Positions 18,491-30,088 of a DNA stretch of 64,000 bases are shown piece after piece. This DNA comes from Sporobolomyces roseus. Lineage: Eukaryota > Basidiomycota > Microbotryomycetes > Sporidiobolales > Sporidiobolaceae. Made by a program: the position numbers and the translations under genes. The stretch is taken from positions 2,604,001 to 2,668,000 of the forward strand of contig JADILM010000001.1 in NCBI GenBank assembly GCA_016617785.1, in the 5' to 3' direction. Numbering within the stretch: the first letter of the stretch is position 1; every line of letters starts with the position of its first letter. The notes under the pieces were generated by a model. It was not told the origin of the DNA. It saw nothing but the letters and a program-made list of their open reading frames with translations, and searched no databases.

Positions 18491-19939
18491 ATGGCCAAGG
18501 TAAGCTCGACTCTTTCTATTGCTTCCTCCCTCTGAAAGCTGATCGTTCAACATTGCCCTCTCCAGGCTCGATCCTCTCTCACCTTCAAAGGCCCGGCAAA
18601 CGAGAAAAGAGTCAGGAAGCCACCGGCACTACACAAAGCTCTCGTCAAGCCCTTGAACACACAAACCAAGAAATCGATTGAAAAGGTGTCAAAATCAGCG
18701 CAAGTGGAGGACGACGACGCGAATTCGGAACGTGGTGAAATGTCAGAGAAGCAGAAGGGCAAGAGGAGAGCTTTCGATGTCGAAGCAGCGGAATCTCGGG
18801 GAGAAACGAGTCGTCGAGGTGAGTTTTCCATTTCTCGCTCTCTCCTTCGAATCGCTTACTCATGAACCTGTGCTTCTTCAGGCGTCAAGATCACTCACTA
18901 CGACGCATCGACTAGCTATTCGACAGTCGAGAAGACTTGGAAACCCCTATCGCAGTCAGCGAAGGATGAACTTGCGGTTCTCGCAAAGCAGGCAGAATCG
19001 TGAGCTTTCTTCAATCTTGAAGACTGCCTCAAGACTCGAAGCTCATCGACTACCTGAATTGAACAGCCAAGTACTCGCGGATCTGCCAGGCAGCTCCTCG
19101 AGAACTGATTTCCTGAACCTCCTCGCAACTTATCAATCTTCGTACGTCCTTTCTTCAACTTCAATCCCTTCGCTGAGTTTTCACACGGCGTGCTCCATTC
19201 TCAGCTTCGACATAACACTCGAAGATCTCGCCTGTCCTCCTGTTCCCTCTACCCTCAAACCTCGAAATGCAGCGAAGGATTCGGTCGAGTTTGTCGATTC
19301 AGAAATGGTGAAGAAAAAGATTGTGAGTCCAACAGTGCTCTCGCATCGCCTGACAACAGCAAGTGAATAATTTCTGAGAACCACAGGATGCGACGAGATT
19401 GGCTCTGGAGAAGGAAGAGGAACTGATCAAAGAGATGGAGGAGGAGTTGGAGCAGCTCAAGCGACCTCAATCGAGAGCGAGGTTCAAAGCGGTCGACTCG
19501 GACCTGGAAGAAGATGGTGTCGTCGACCTCCCGGTCAAGAAGAAGAAGAGAATAGCTTCGAACAAGGTGCATCTTCTCTCTCTCTTTCTGACGTTCGCTG
19601 TCGACTGAGATTCTCTCCGAAACGATACAGCTCGAACAAGGACCCGTACCTGAAGCGCCTGCTCAGTCTCGCTCCAAGCCAACTGAAGCTGCCGAATCTC
19701 GTCCACTTCCGATCGCCACGAAACCTCGGAAACCGATCCTCAAACCTTCACTTTCTGCTCCTCGAATCGACGAAGATGATTCGGACGAATTCGACACCTT
19801 TCCTCGACCTCGATCAGAACCAAAGACCACGACATCGAAAGAAGTGAGCAAGGTTCGAGAGGGCTCTGACAGCAGAGGTACGAAAGCGAAGGGAGCGGAA
19901 ACGAACAAGAAGAAAGTTCAAAATTCTGTCGGAGTATGA
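18491..19939 (+). CDS. CENP-Q-like inner kinetochore protein (tentative)
   Basis: The ATG at 18491 has a tiny first exon (Met-Ala-Lys). The next exon is basic (ARSSLTFKGPANEKRVRKPP) and Ser/Lys-rich. The middle exons read TYSTVEKTWKPLSQSAKDEL, then a helix ending AVLAKQAES, then VLADLPGSSSRTDFLNLLATY. After that come a Pro-containing link (DLACPPVPSTLKP) and a coiled coil (RLALEKEEELIKEMEEELEQ). A Trp-x-x-Leu helix, a Leu-rich helical pair, a short Pro link and a terminal coiled coil is the plan of CENP-Q/Fta7-type proteins of the COMA/CCAN complex. The C-terminus is disordered and rich in Lys, Ser and Asp. The assignment rests on pattern only; another coiled-coil nuclear protein is possible. 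Confidence 0.5.
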
Positions 19940-20397
19940 CCTTCCAACAGCAATCGTTGCCTGACATAGCTTGTAGCACGTCTGTTCATATCTTCAGATT
20001 GTCCACTTGTTTGCTCATTAGTCCGTTCGTTCTTTGTAGGGACTTTCGAATTACCTTCTTCTCGCCCTCTCACTTGGCTCGTCGAGAGTGATAGTCTTGT
20101 CTACGTTTATGTGACGAGAGTTTCTTTCCATTCCACGAAGGCTGACTTCTCCTCGATCGCAAGGTCGTCGGATTCGTCGTTTCCGAACGTGGTCTCGGTT
20201 TCGTTTCGCGATGCGGCGAGCTTTCTTTTCGTTGGCTTTCGTCTGCCCCCTAGCTGAGGTTTCGCCCCCTGCGAGACGCTGAAGAAAGGATTCTAGTGAG
20301 CATGGCACGGCAAGGGGCTTTGAAAGCGACAAAGAAGAAAGGGTAATCAAGAAACGAGACTGAGAGCGACAAAGTGCGAAAAAGTTCAAGAAAGCTT
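19940..20397. other. Intergenic between convergent genes
   Basis: This is the 3' flank of two convergent genes. Short frames on the minus strand (20051-20389) are Arg-rich with no recognisable motif. I see no gene. Confidence 0.4.
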
Positions 20398-21764
20398 CTA
20401 TCCCGCAAAAGATTGATTGTAGACGAGACGTTGACGTCGAGAGAGACAGTGTCGAGATCTTGCGAGAGATGATTGTTCGTCGCGAGGAGATAAAGGGGGA
20501 GATCGATGAGGGACGTTGACGAGACGTCGCACCTGTGCTTGCGAGAAGGGATCAAGGGCACCGGGCTGGTGATGAGTCGGAAAGAGCGGATGAATGTGCG
20601 GTTTCGGACGTTGAGGCGGGTGCGAAGAAGTTGCACTCGAAGAAGTTAGATGGAAGACGCTCGCTTTGTCAGGCAAGGTTTGCTGCGTGGCTAGAGGGTG
20701 CTGCGTCATCTCGTGAATAGGTGGTAAGGTGCGGGGCGGCTGAGAATGGTGAGTAGGCTGAGATTTCTGCGCTGCTAAGCGGCATTCTTCCGATGGAAAT
20801 CGCACGTTTGCTGGAATAACCCCATTCTTCACCTCAACATCGTCAGTTCGAATCTGTCTCACGTATCGTGATCAATCGTTTGGCGAAGGGGGCAACATAC
20901 GGCATAGTCAAATTCGAGGCGTGTCGTATTCCACGTGCGACCTGTCAACGTCGGTCCTCCACAGGCCGGAGCTGGACAGAATTCGACTTTCCAGTGATAT
21001 TCAATCATTCGGTTGCTGGAATATCCCGAGACTATGAGCTGATTTGGCCATTTCGGGAGAATTACAAAACGCACGTCGAAGAATACCACGCTTTGAAGCA
21101 ATCCCCACAGCCAGCTGGTCGATTAGGTATCGGTATGTGAACGGAGAAGTGTTCCTCCAAGTACTGTGGAGGGCATAATCATTCAAGGCGGGATCGATAG
21201 TTCTCTGTGCGGAAATTCGTGCTCACACTCAGACGGTACTTGTGAACATGGTAATTGCAGCGGTAGCACCATAGTTGATCTTCAGGTCCCGAGAAGTACT
21301 CCTGGATGAGGTGTTTTCCCGCGTTCTAATTCAGAGATGTCAGAACCGCCAGACACCCAAGAACAGCAAGCCGACCCACGCGCTTGTTCGACCAACTGCG
21401 ACCATCGTCGTGCTCGCATTCTTTGTACTTGCATATCCAACGATCAGGGATCTCTGGATGCGGAATGATCTGTCCCCGAAAACGGTCTTCCTCCTCAGCC
21501 TGCATAGGTTTTGCGATTGAAGCGTGGTGAGTAAGGAAGCAACGAAAGAGGAAAAGCGGAGGGGGACTCGCTACTAACCGGCAAGAGACGGAACTCAGGG
21601 GCTTTTCTACTAACGTGGAACCAAATCCCACGAGAGGTCCCAAACCGGAGTTGAATCATTGTCGTGGATTGGTCGCGGAGAGCAAGCTGAATGTCGGTGT
21701 ATCGGCGGAAATGGACGTCCAGAGCTCTGAGCACACTGTTAAGCGAGGGACAAATGAGATCCAT
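20398..21764 (-). CDS. Cys/His-rich hypothetical protein
   Basis: I do not recognise this protein. The ATG at 21764 gives MDLICPSLNSVLRALDVHFR. Exon 2 begins Ala-Glu-Glu-Glu-Asp-Arg-Phe and contains RWICKYKECEHDDGRSW. Exon 3 reads NAGKHLIQEYFSGPEDQLWC followed by YRCNYHVHKYR. Together these give clustered Cys and His residues (C-x4-C-x-H ... C-x2-C-x2-H-x-H) that could bind zinc. A later exon carries YSSNRMIEYHWKVEFCPAPA and LEFDYA. The last exon (about 20850-20398) is rich in Pro, His, Ser and Arg. Fungal transcription regulators often show such a metal-binding N-terminal half and low-complexity tail, but that is inference. The splice joining the exons near 21060-21120 is uncertain. Confidence 0.45.
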
Positions 21765-22127
21765 CAATGCTTGTGAGCGAACGAGAGACCGAAATGAGGA
21801 AGAAAAAGGGCAACGCACGCTTCGAAAATATCGCTGTATCACAGCAGCGATAGTGGATCTACGACGTCATGAGAGCTCATACAGGACACATCAGAGCAAG
21901 AGAACTTGCGAGAACATTCGAAGCAATCGTCTTGAAAGATGGTCTGCTCATCTGGTGAAGACGGACAGAGTTCTCGTCCGACTAGCTGAGTCCGAATCAT
22001 CCTAAGCTAGCTGTAGAGGTTCTTGTGCGTTCACCAAGCGAAATCAAAGTGAATTATAGTGGAACAAGAATTCGGTTCGAATCTTGTCCCTCAACTTCTC
22101 ACTCCGACTCGCTCCCATCCCTCAAGA
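21765..22127. other. Intergenic upstream of RPB9
   Basis: This is a divergent promoter region for the Cys/His-rich gene (minus) and RPB9 (plus). Nothing else is recognised. Confidence 0.4.
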
Positions 22128-23074
22128 ATGGCTTCAATCAGATTCTGTGGTGAATGGTGAGGCTCTCCAAACAGCCATCGGTTCATCCCTCAAAGGCGTG
22201 ACTAACCCCCAATTCATCTTGATCTCATCAAAAGCAACAATCTCCTCTATCCCAAGGTAGGCACTCCTTCCTAGCACTCTTTAGTGTATCCTGAGCTGAT
22301 AGAGAGTATGTGGGTGTAGGAGGACAAGTTACATAAAGTCTTGTTGTACTCTTGTCGGAATTGCGTTTATTCAGAAGAGACTATAAACGCTTGCGTTTAT
22401 CGTCATGATTTAATCGTTACTGCCAAGTGAGTACCATTCTCTCTCTTTCTCAAAGAGAAGCGAGGAGCTGACGAAAGGAGGAATGCGGTTTGTCAGAGAG
22501 AATGCGGGAGTTACTCAGGATTTGGACACGGATCCGACACTGGTCAGTCCACCAAATCTCTACGTGACTAAGGCCTCGTTGTAAAGGGAGCGAAGCTGAC
22601 GTCGAGTAAGTCCGAACTCACAGCCACGGAGTAACATCGAATGTCCAAAATGGTAAGTTTTCCCTCTTCACTCAGCTCTATGGCTTCGAGGCTCCCGAGA
22701 AACAGTACACCCTACTGTCAAGATACTGACTTCGCTCGTGTGACTTTCGTTGTTCGTTGATAGCGGTCATACGGAGTAGGTTTTTGTCTCTTCGCATTCC
22801 CCTCTCTCCTCGAAGGTACTGATGTCGTTCTACTGATGTCGTTCAAACATGTGCCTACAGATCTGTATTCTTCGGAGATCAAGCGAAACGAACGACGACG
22901 ACTATGATCCTGTTCTACAATTGTACAGCGTACGCTTTCTCTCCTACCCTTTCTTCGCCTTCTCCCTTTCCTGCATTCGTCGGATTCCCTCGTTCATTGT
23001 ACTGATCATCTCGTCTCTCTCGTAATAGGTGTCATAAGACGTTCAACGATCCGAAATTGGGTAAACGAGCGTAA
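22128..23074 (+). CDS. RPB9: DNA-directed RNA polymerase II subunit RPB9
   Basis: RPB9 is the two-zinc-ribbon subunit of RNA polymerase II involved in start-site choice, elongation and transcript cleavage. Exons joined by eye give MASIRFCGEC, NNLLYPK, then EDKLHKVLLYSCRNCVYSEE, TINACVYRHDLIVTAK and a link to an N-terminal ribbon (CGEC...CRNC). A short exon (Pro-Arg-Ser-Asn-Ile-Glu-Cys-Pro-Lys-Cys) follows. Then come CGHTESVFFGDQAKRTTTTM, ILFYNCTAC and HKTFNDPKLGKRA, forming the C-terminal TFIIS-like ribbon (CPKCG...CTAC). The protein is about 115 residues, the family's normal size. The coding sequence is about 350 bases spread over seven or so exons in 947 bases, so more than half the gene is intron. 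One intron carries a 14-bp tandem repeat containing the branch motif. Confidence 0.93.
22817..22844 (+). repeat. 14-bp tandem duplication in an RPB9 intron
   Basis: TACTGATGTCGTTC occurs twice head to tail at 22817-22830 and 22831-22844, just upstream of the acceptor near 22860. Each unit contains a CTGAT branch-like motif. Confidence 0.85.
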
Positions 23075-24172
23075 AGAATCCTCTACTCAATCATCTCGCA
23101 TCTTCCTTTCTCAAGTTTTTTCGCTTCCTTTTCTCTCGGTTACTGCTGGTCGATACAGCTTGTTGTAACGAATAGATTTCTTTTCCTCAGTCTTGCTCAC
23201 CCGCCGAGACTAGCTAATCCACTGTCGCGAGGTGTTCTCGAGGAGTATTTTCATTTGTCGACTTGACACTTCGCTTTTACGCTTGTTCCGTTGCTTACAC
23301 ACGCGCAAGAGCTATAAAAAGTACGAGGCAGTGTATTGCGAAAAAGGCACGCGAGATCTTCAAGTTCTCTCGTTTTTTTGCAAAATGAAAACTTTGAAGT
23401 GTAAAACTCAAGGGTTGCTGCTTGATCACTCTCACACCTCCGCTTCTAGCACTCTCCCTTCCACAAAAGCAAGAAAGAAGCTACACGAAGACGCGCGCGT
23501 AGTTCTCCACACCGAAAGTCTTCAAGAACCTTCAAGAGAAAGAATCCAAGAAGCAAACAGACAGCAAACTCTCACTTCTTCCACTTCTCTCTCTCTCTTC
23601 ACTAGACCTTCAAAACACAACACAGCACATTCAGGTGTATTACAGGGTGAGTCTCATTCACTTTATACAGCTCTAGAAGGAAGAGACGGAATTTCCGATG
23701 TTGGATCTTTCGAAGGGATCCAAGGGGGTTCAAGCGTGTGGAGACAACGGGGGTTCGAAAGGCGGACAGCGACAGGACTACAACAGCTCTCGAGGGAACT
23801 TCTAGGGAGTCACTCGGTTCAGTTTTGCGAGTCGGGTCGGTCGAAAGTTGATCTCGAAAAAAAGGGGAAGGGGGGAGCGAAATCTTGGCGACAAGGGTCA
23901 ACCTCGAGGAGCGACAGGCCGTAGAGGATCCTATACTAGATTCCTGTACAACCGTGTGATCGAGGTACAGCGACGTTCACTCGAAGCTCCCTCGAAGTTT
24001 CGAAAAAGAGTCGCGTTGTGATCAACACCCTTCGATCTACCCTTTGAACCGAGAGCTGACCTTTTCTCTACCTTGATCTAACACAGCTTCCATCACTCTC
24101 CCCTTCTCTCTCTCCTCACTAGCGGCATCGCCACATCCCTCCATCACCCTCTTTTTTCCCCTCCTCTAAACC
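23075..24172. other. Long upstream region of the glucanase gene
   Basis: 1.1 kb without a confident gene. A 230-codon frame at 23232-23924 has no recognisable motif and Ser/Arg/Gln-biased composition. The last 100 bases before the glucanase ATG are strongly C/T-rich (CTCTCTCTC runs), typical of a fungal leader of a well-expressed gene. Confidence 0.45.
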
Positions 24173-27100
24173 ATGCCAGCTCCCCAACGCTCCTCTGCCG
24201 ATTTCTATTCAGCAGTCCCCAATCCAGGAGCAGAATCCTACCCACCTTCACGATCCTACGCCAACGCTCCCATCCCCGGTTCAACCGAAGAACTTTCCTC
24301 TCGTTCCCCTCCTCCCCCCTTCGCCAACGATCACGGAGCTTACCCTACTCGACGAAGTGACTCTCATCAATCGATGGCATCCCAATACTCTTACGGTGGA
24401 CAATCTACCTCACCTCGACCTCACTCAGGAGCATGGGGAGGAGCAGATTCATACGATGCGACTCCTCAAGGTTCTTCCGCCAACTTGAACCCGGCTCAAC
24501 GAGGTTACTCTGATAAAGAGTACGCTGGATCTGGACTGGCAGCAGGTGCGGGAGGTACAGCGGGATTATCGAGTTTGAACAAAGGTGGATCAGGGAAAGG
24601 AGGTCAAGGTGGATGGTGGTCTAGGAAATCTTCAAGAGCGAAGAAGTTGATCTTGTTCGGATTGTTGGCGGCGATCATCGTCATCGCTGTTGCGGTAGCT
24701 GTACCAGCGGCAGTCGCGAATAACGGAAAGGATAAGAGTAATGCGGTTAGCGAAGCGAATGATGGAACTCAAGAAGGGATTCCTACGGGTGCTACGGCAG
24801 AGAATATCGATTGGAGAACCGCCGCATACGGTGGAAACGGCTCGACGGTTTATATGGAGAATGGCGAATCTTTCATGTACAACAACTCTTACGGTCAGTC
24901 TACTCTTTCTTTGTCTCTTCCGATTCGCATTTCTCACCCGACTTGAATTCGATTGCAGGTGGTTACTGGGTCAGCATTCCTTACAACGATACGGCTAAAC
25001 CTCAACGAGATATCCCTGCTCTGAACGAAGAGTGGGATTACGAGAAACATCTTATTCTCGGAGTAAACATCGGAGGGTGAGCTCTCTTTCTCTCTCGTTC
25101 TCCGCTCGTTCACTTATTGACGATTTGAGTGTAGATGGCTCGTTCTCGAACCCTTCATCGTTCCCGGAATGTTTGAGCCTTTCAACTCGGATTCGAACGA
25201 TCCTACCGCTTCAAACAACGCTATCGACGAATGGACTCTCTGCGAGCAATTAGGTTCAAACCTCACTGCTGCTATGACTGAACACTACGATACTTTCATC
25301 GTGAGTCTTCGAACCTTCTCTTCTCTGCAATCGAAACCGAAACTGATCAGAGAATCGAGCGAGGATTTAGACCGAGAAAGATTTCGCTGAAATCGCTGCT
25401 GCTGGACTCAACTGGGTTCGAATTCCTTTCGGATGGTGGGCGATCGAAACTTATCAAGGAGAACCTTACCTCGAGGGAGTAGCTTGGCAATACCTGTTGA
25501 AAGCGTTCGCTTGGGCGAGAAAGTACGGATTACGAGTCAACTTGGATCTTCACGCTGTTCCCGGTTCGCAAAAGTACGTTTCACCCTCACTTGCTACGTT
25601 CCAAAATAGAGCTGATAAGTCTCGAGTTGAACAGCGGTTACAACCACTCTGGAAGACAAGGAACCATCAACTTCTTGAATGGAGTTATGGGAGTCGCGAA
25701 CGCTCAGCGAACTCTCAACATCATTCGTACCGTCACCGAATTTATCTCTCAACCTGAATACAAGAACGTCGTACCCATGTTCTCGGTCTTGAACGAACCC
25801 TACGCTGCTACTATCGGTGTTGACATTCTTCGTCACTTGTACGTCGTAATATCTCTCTCAGCGTCTCCTCATCCATGCTGATGACGCGTCGCAACACGTA
25901 CAGCTATATCGAAACTTACGAAATGATGCGTTCAATCGGAGGAACTGGAACAAACAATGGACCTTTCCTCGCTTTCCACGATGGATTCGTCAACATGGCT
26001 CAAACTGTCGAACAAGGAGGATGGGACGGATTCTTGAACGGTTGGGACCGAGTCGCGATGGACAGTCATCGTTACCTCTGCTTCTCGGAACCTAACAACT
26101 ATGGTCTGACTTACCAAGCTTCTCTCGTACGTTCTGTCCTTCACGTTTCATCGATGGAGGCGGGCTGATGAGATTTTTTCGACGGATGTAGCCCTGTAAC
26201 TACTGGGCTGAGAACATGAACATTTCGACCAACGCTTTCGGTCTCACAATCGGTGGAGAATGGAGTCTTGCCAGTACGCGCTCTCTCTCTACTTCTGCTT
26301 CGCCCTCATCACGACTAACGCCGAATCCCTTCAATAGTCAACGATTGCGGTAAATGGTTGAACAACGTCGGAAACGGTCAACGATACGACGGAACTTACT
26401 TCGTACCCGGAAACACTACCGCTCCTGCTTTCCAAGCTGTCGGAAGTTGCACTGAATGGAACGTGAGTATTGCTCATGATCATTCGGTCTGAGAGAGGAT
26501 AGGGCTGATCAACTCGCTTTCATCACAGAACTGGGACGCCTGGAACTCGACCACCAAGAATGGATTGAGAATGGTTGCCGAAGCTCACATGGATGCTCTT
26601 CGCGTATGTTGCTATCCTCTATCATTGACTCACGATCACATACTGACTTGCCTCGGGAAACAGCACTGGTTCTTCTGGACTTGGAAGACTGGATTCTCCT
26701 CAACTCTCGGCAAGATCGCTAACCCTATGTGGAACTACCAGTCAGTATCTCTCGTCTGAGAGTCCGTCCGACGTCAGAGCTGACCTTCGAACCTTCCTCT
26801 GCAGACTCGGTCTCGAACAAGGTTGGATTCCCGAAAACCCTCGTCAAGCTCTGGGCGCTTGCCCTTCGCTCGTCACCTCAAACGGTTTCACTATCGGTTA
26901 CACTATTCAACCCGCTCCTACTCTCGCACCCTGGATGACTGGAGGAGCCGGAGCAGGATCCATTACCGATCAAGCGATGTACTCTTCCTTCTCTGCCTGG
27001 CCCCCTGCCTCGCTCGGCACTACTCCCGTCAACGTCCTTCCCACCTACACTCAGACTGGAAGCATAATCACCGCTCCTCCTGCTGCTCAACCGACTAGCT

Positions 27101-27416
27101 TCCCAAGCGGTTACTCGAGCAGTGCGAACGTTGGAGATGGATGGATTCAACCTTCTGACACTGCCGGCTTCTACACTCCCGTCGCTGGATGCAGCTACCC
27201 TGATGCTTGGTCGGGTGTTCAAGCTAGCAGTAAGTCTCTGATCTCCATCTCGACTTTTTGCCATCGAACAGAACTGACGGGGAAGGATCTGATTTCACAG
27301 TCCCTGCTGCCGCTTGCACTGGTGCAGCCAACAACAAGATGAAGCGATCAGTCATTCTCAACTCGACTCCTACCGTCACCCGCCCTACTCCTCCTCCTAC
27401 GCCTCTTCGCCGCTAG
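24173..27416 (+). CDS. Membrane-anchored exo-1,3-beta-glucanase, GH5_9 family
   Basis: This hydrolyses or remodels cell-wall beta-1,3-glucan. The first exon encodes a 155-residue cytoplasmic region rich in Pro, Ser and Gly, then a basic stop and a single helix (LILFGLLAAIIVIAVAVAV, about residues 158-177), giving type II topology with no cleavable signal peptide. The catalytic domain follows: LILGVNIGGWLVLEPFIVPG, WVRIPFGWWAIE, LDLHAVPGSQNG, FSVLNEP with the acid/base Glu, HRYLCF, and TIGGEWSLA with the nucleophile Glu, then HWFFWTWKTG. These are hallmarks of fungal EXG-type enzymes. About 11 exons are joined. After the barrel comes an unusual 130-residue Ser/Thr/Pro/Ala-rich tail ending in a basic Pro-Thr-Pro-Pro-Pro stretch (stop at 27414-27416). 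The membrane-anchored form resembles Exg2/Exg3-type proteins of other basidiomycetes. Confidence 0.93.
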
Positions 27417-28107
27417 ATCTCCTGTCTCTCGATTCTACACACTCTTTACGACTTTCTCACTCTTCTCTTTGCGCAAACGGACACTACTCCCTCTTCTCAT
27501 CTCGTGAAAACGCAACACTACGTGCAGTCCTCTCTCATCGTTTCGACTTTCTCTCGCCATTTCAGATCCGAGTTTGCATTACTCCTTCGCATTTCCCCTC
27601 TTCGTTCCCCATCACTCTCGATATAACGACATACCACGACCACGGCTCAAACTCACTCTCCTTGCAAGATGTATCGACTCTTTCTTTCTTCTTTCTTTCT
27701 TCCTCTTCGATCATCTCGTTCATTTTCTTCGTTTGTATATGCTTCCCGTTCTTCCTCTTAGCCTTTACTTTTACCTCGATGCAGATCAGGAGGGTTCGAA
27801 CAGACACTTTTTTGTTGACTAGGAGCCAGAATTCACGTAATTCCAGCGATACTTTACGCATTCCCTCCCTCGATTCGACGCCATGGAGTGTTCCGTTCTG
27901 CGCCGATTCGAGGAAAGACCACTTCAACGTGAAGAATGCATCAAGATAAACGAAAAGTCTCGCTGAGCTCTCGGAGAATCAATCGAGTCTCGATTGTTTG
28001 ACTCTTCGCATTCCTCGAGACGAACTCCTGCTTGACTCTCTCTCTTGTTCTTGACCCTCGCCTACCAACGCCTTTCCATCGACGGGTTCCCTCTAGTTCG
28101 ACTTGTG
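27417..28107. other. Intergenic, 3' flank of the glucanase and promoter of the F-box-like gene
   Basis: Pyrimidine-rich with TTTCTTT runs near 27680-27730. Frames of up to 211 codons here have low-complexity Ser/Phe/Leu composition and look like chance. I see no gene. Confidence 0.4.
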
Positions 28108-29486
28108 ATGGAAACAGCGGCGTTGGCGTGAGTTCTGTTTTCCTCTCTCCTTTCCACACCAGATTCGCTGACATGCGCATCTCAACCACGACAGTCTACT
28201 CGACTTGGCAACGTCCGATAGCTCTTCGACCACACCCAGTCCCCGCCCGAAAGCTTTCGACTCACTCCCTCTGGAGATCCTTCGCAAGATAGCAACGGAG
28301 GTCTCGACTCGCGCTCACCTCCAGTCATTCGCTCTCGTTTGTCGATCGACGGCTCTTCCAGCTCGAGAGATCCTTTTCGACGCTCTCACCCTCTCAAATC
28401 AAGGTGCAACTCTGTTTCAAGCTGAGTCGATTTTCGAGAGTCGACCTCGTCAATTCCCCTTTCCCGATCTCGCCCGGAACGTCGTTCTTTCTCGGGTGAG
28501 TACTCCTGTTGCTCGTCGACTCGCAAACTCCCAGACTGATTCATAGCCTTTCGCAGGATGAAAGTTTGTACAAGCTTTCGGCAATCGATTTGGTCTTTCT
28601 CCTCAATGAAGCACCCAACGCTCGCAAACTCTCCATCTCCGGTCACTTCTCCGTCTCCCTATGCCAGTACAATCTCGAGTCTCGATTCGCAAACATCGTC
28701 ACGCTCTCGATCAAAACCTCCAACAAGGATCACTCCCACGAGCTTCTTCGAGTCCTTCTCTCACTTTGCCGCAACCTCACAACGCTCGACCTCAACACGG
28801 ACCTCGAAACCTTTATCGACCCTATCACTCCGTGGCATTTTGCTCCTCGACCCGCATACCCTATCCCTTCCTACCTCACTCTGCCCAAACTTCATCGACT
28901 CATCCTCCGATCTCCGCTCTACCTTACCCTCTCTTCGATCAACGCCATCGCCTCCGAATCTCTACAGCAGGTTCGATCGCTCGAACTAGATTTCTTAGAG
29001 GAGGACGTTCGCAGAACTTGGGATCTCGGCGATACCTTCCCCTCCGACTTCCTTGAATCGTTCAGCACATCACTCGAACACTTCTACTTCAACTTCCCTC
29101 TCTACTCGAAGCGAAGCAACGTCGATACTCTAGCTCACCTCCTCACGGACATTTCTTCTCTTCGCTCTCTCACCCTCGGTTCTGTCTCCTCTGGTGCAGC
29201 ATGGCTCCTCCTTGGTCTTCCTGCAACTTGTACCGAAATCTACGTTCAGGAGGAAGGAGGTTCGCCAGATTGGATGGGATTTCATCGATTCTTCGCGGAA
29301 TGCGAAGGGAATTCATCGTTCGAAGGATTGAGGGGGAAGAGGATCTGGATCGACAACTCTGATTGCAAGTTTTGCGATGAACACTTCCAGAAGGAAACGG
29401 AGGAGAGGTGTAGGAAGTTGGGAGTAGACTTGATCATTCCAAACGAAGGAAGGAGAGTGATGAAGTCGTGTATTGCGAAGGGTTAA
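28108..29486 (+). CDS. F-box-like protein with leucine-rich C-terminal region
   Basis: The ATG at 28108 opens a short exon (Met-Glu-Thr-Ala-Ala-Leu-Ala). It is spliced to an exon that includes AFDSLPLEILRKIATEVSTR, ending at FALVCRST. LPxEIxxxI...F..VCR is the signature of an F-box, which recruits SCF ubiquitin ligase through Skp1. One more intron near 28496-28556 leads to the long last exon. That exon has repeating Leu-rich units (NARKLSISGHF, NLTTLDLN, LHRLILRSP, LRSLTLGS) resembling irregular leucine-rich repeats, the substrate-binding part of such proteins. The total is about 430 residues. The target is unknown. Many fungi carry large families of such proteins. Confidence 0.75.
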
Positions 29487-30088
29487 GAGGAAAGCTTTCT
29501 TCCGGTTCTAGGTGAGTTCCCTGTCTTCGTTCGTCGATTTGGGTCCACACGAGCAGCTAGCTGATACACTCGTTGTCGTAGAGCGTTTCATCAGTAGATC
29601 TCTAATTTATCGGTTTCGATTCATCTGTATTATACCCTCAACGTCGTGACAAGAATCGCCAGCGACTGCGTCTCGTCGTCTTCCGAGCGTCAACATCGCT
29701 CCACTCTCTCGTCGATCGTGCGCGTCAGTCGAGCTCGATGGAAAAGTGAATCGAAAAGAATGAGACTTCGAATGTTCAGTTGCTTTCTCTCTCGAATAGC
29801 TTATGAATCTTCAGGACGAGACGCGAGAAGAGCACATCTGCACGAATTTACATCTCCACCGCCTCACCACTCGCGACCGGTCATACAGAGCACAAAAAAG
29901 ACGAGTAACTACAGAATTGAACAGCAAAACAAATCAAGTGTAAATTTCCCGATCTTCAGTCGCACCGCTCAGTTTCCCTAGCTCCATCGAGTCGTCACAA
30001 CCTCACAGCAGGTGCAGCTCTTGTGCACCTCTCCTCCGTACTGTTCACATCTCACTGCGCCTGCATCCCTACCGGAATCTCCATATTT
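29487..30088. other. Intergenic between convergent genes
   Basis: This holds the 3' flanks of the F-box-like gene and the proline-rich gene. An intron-like GTGAGT...GTAG stretch at 29511-29580 may be a 3'-UTR intron. Nothing else is recognised. Confidence 0.4.

Noticed and set aside
18678..19370. 230-codon frame inside the CENP-Q-like gene
   Set aside because: It reads through introns in a different frame from the spliced exons that give ordered helical protein.
23232..23924. 230-codon plus-strand frame upstream of the glucanase
   Set aside because: No motif or ordered sequence, biased composition, and it lies where a promoter is expected. It could still be a lineage-specific gene, but nothing supports it.
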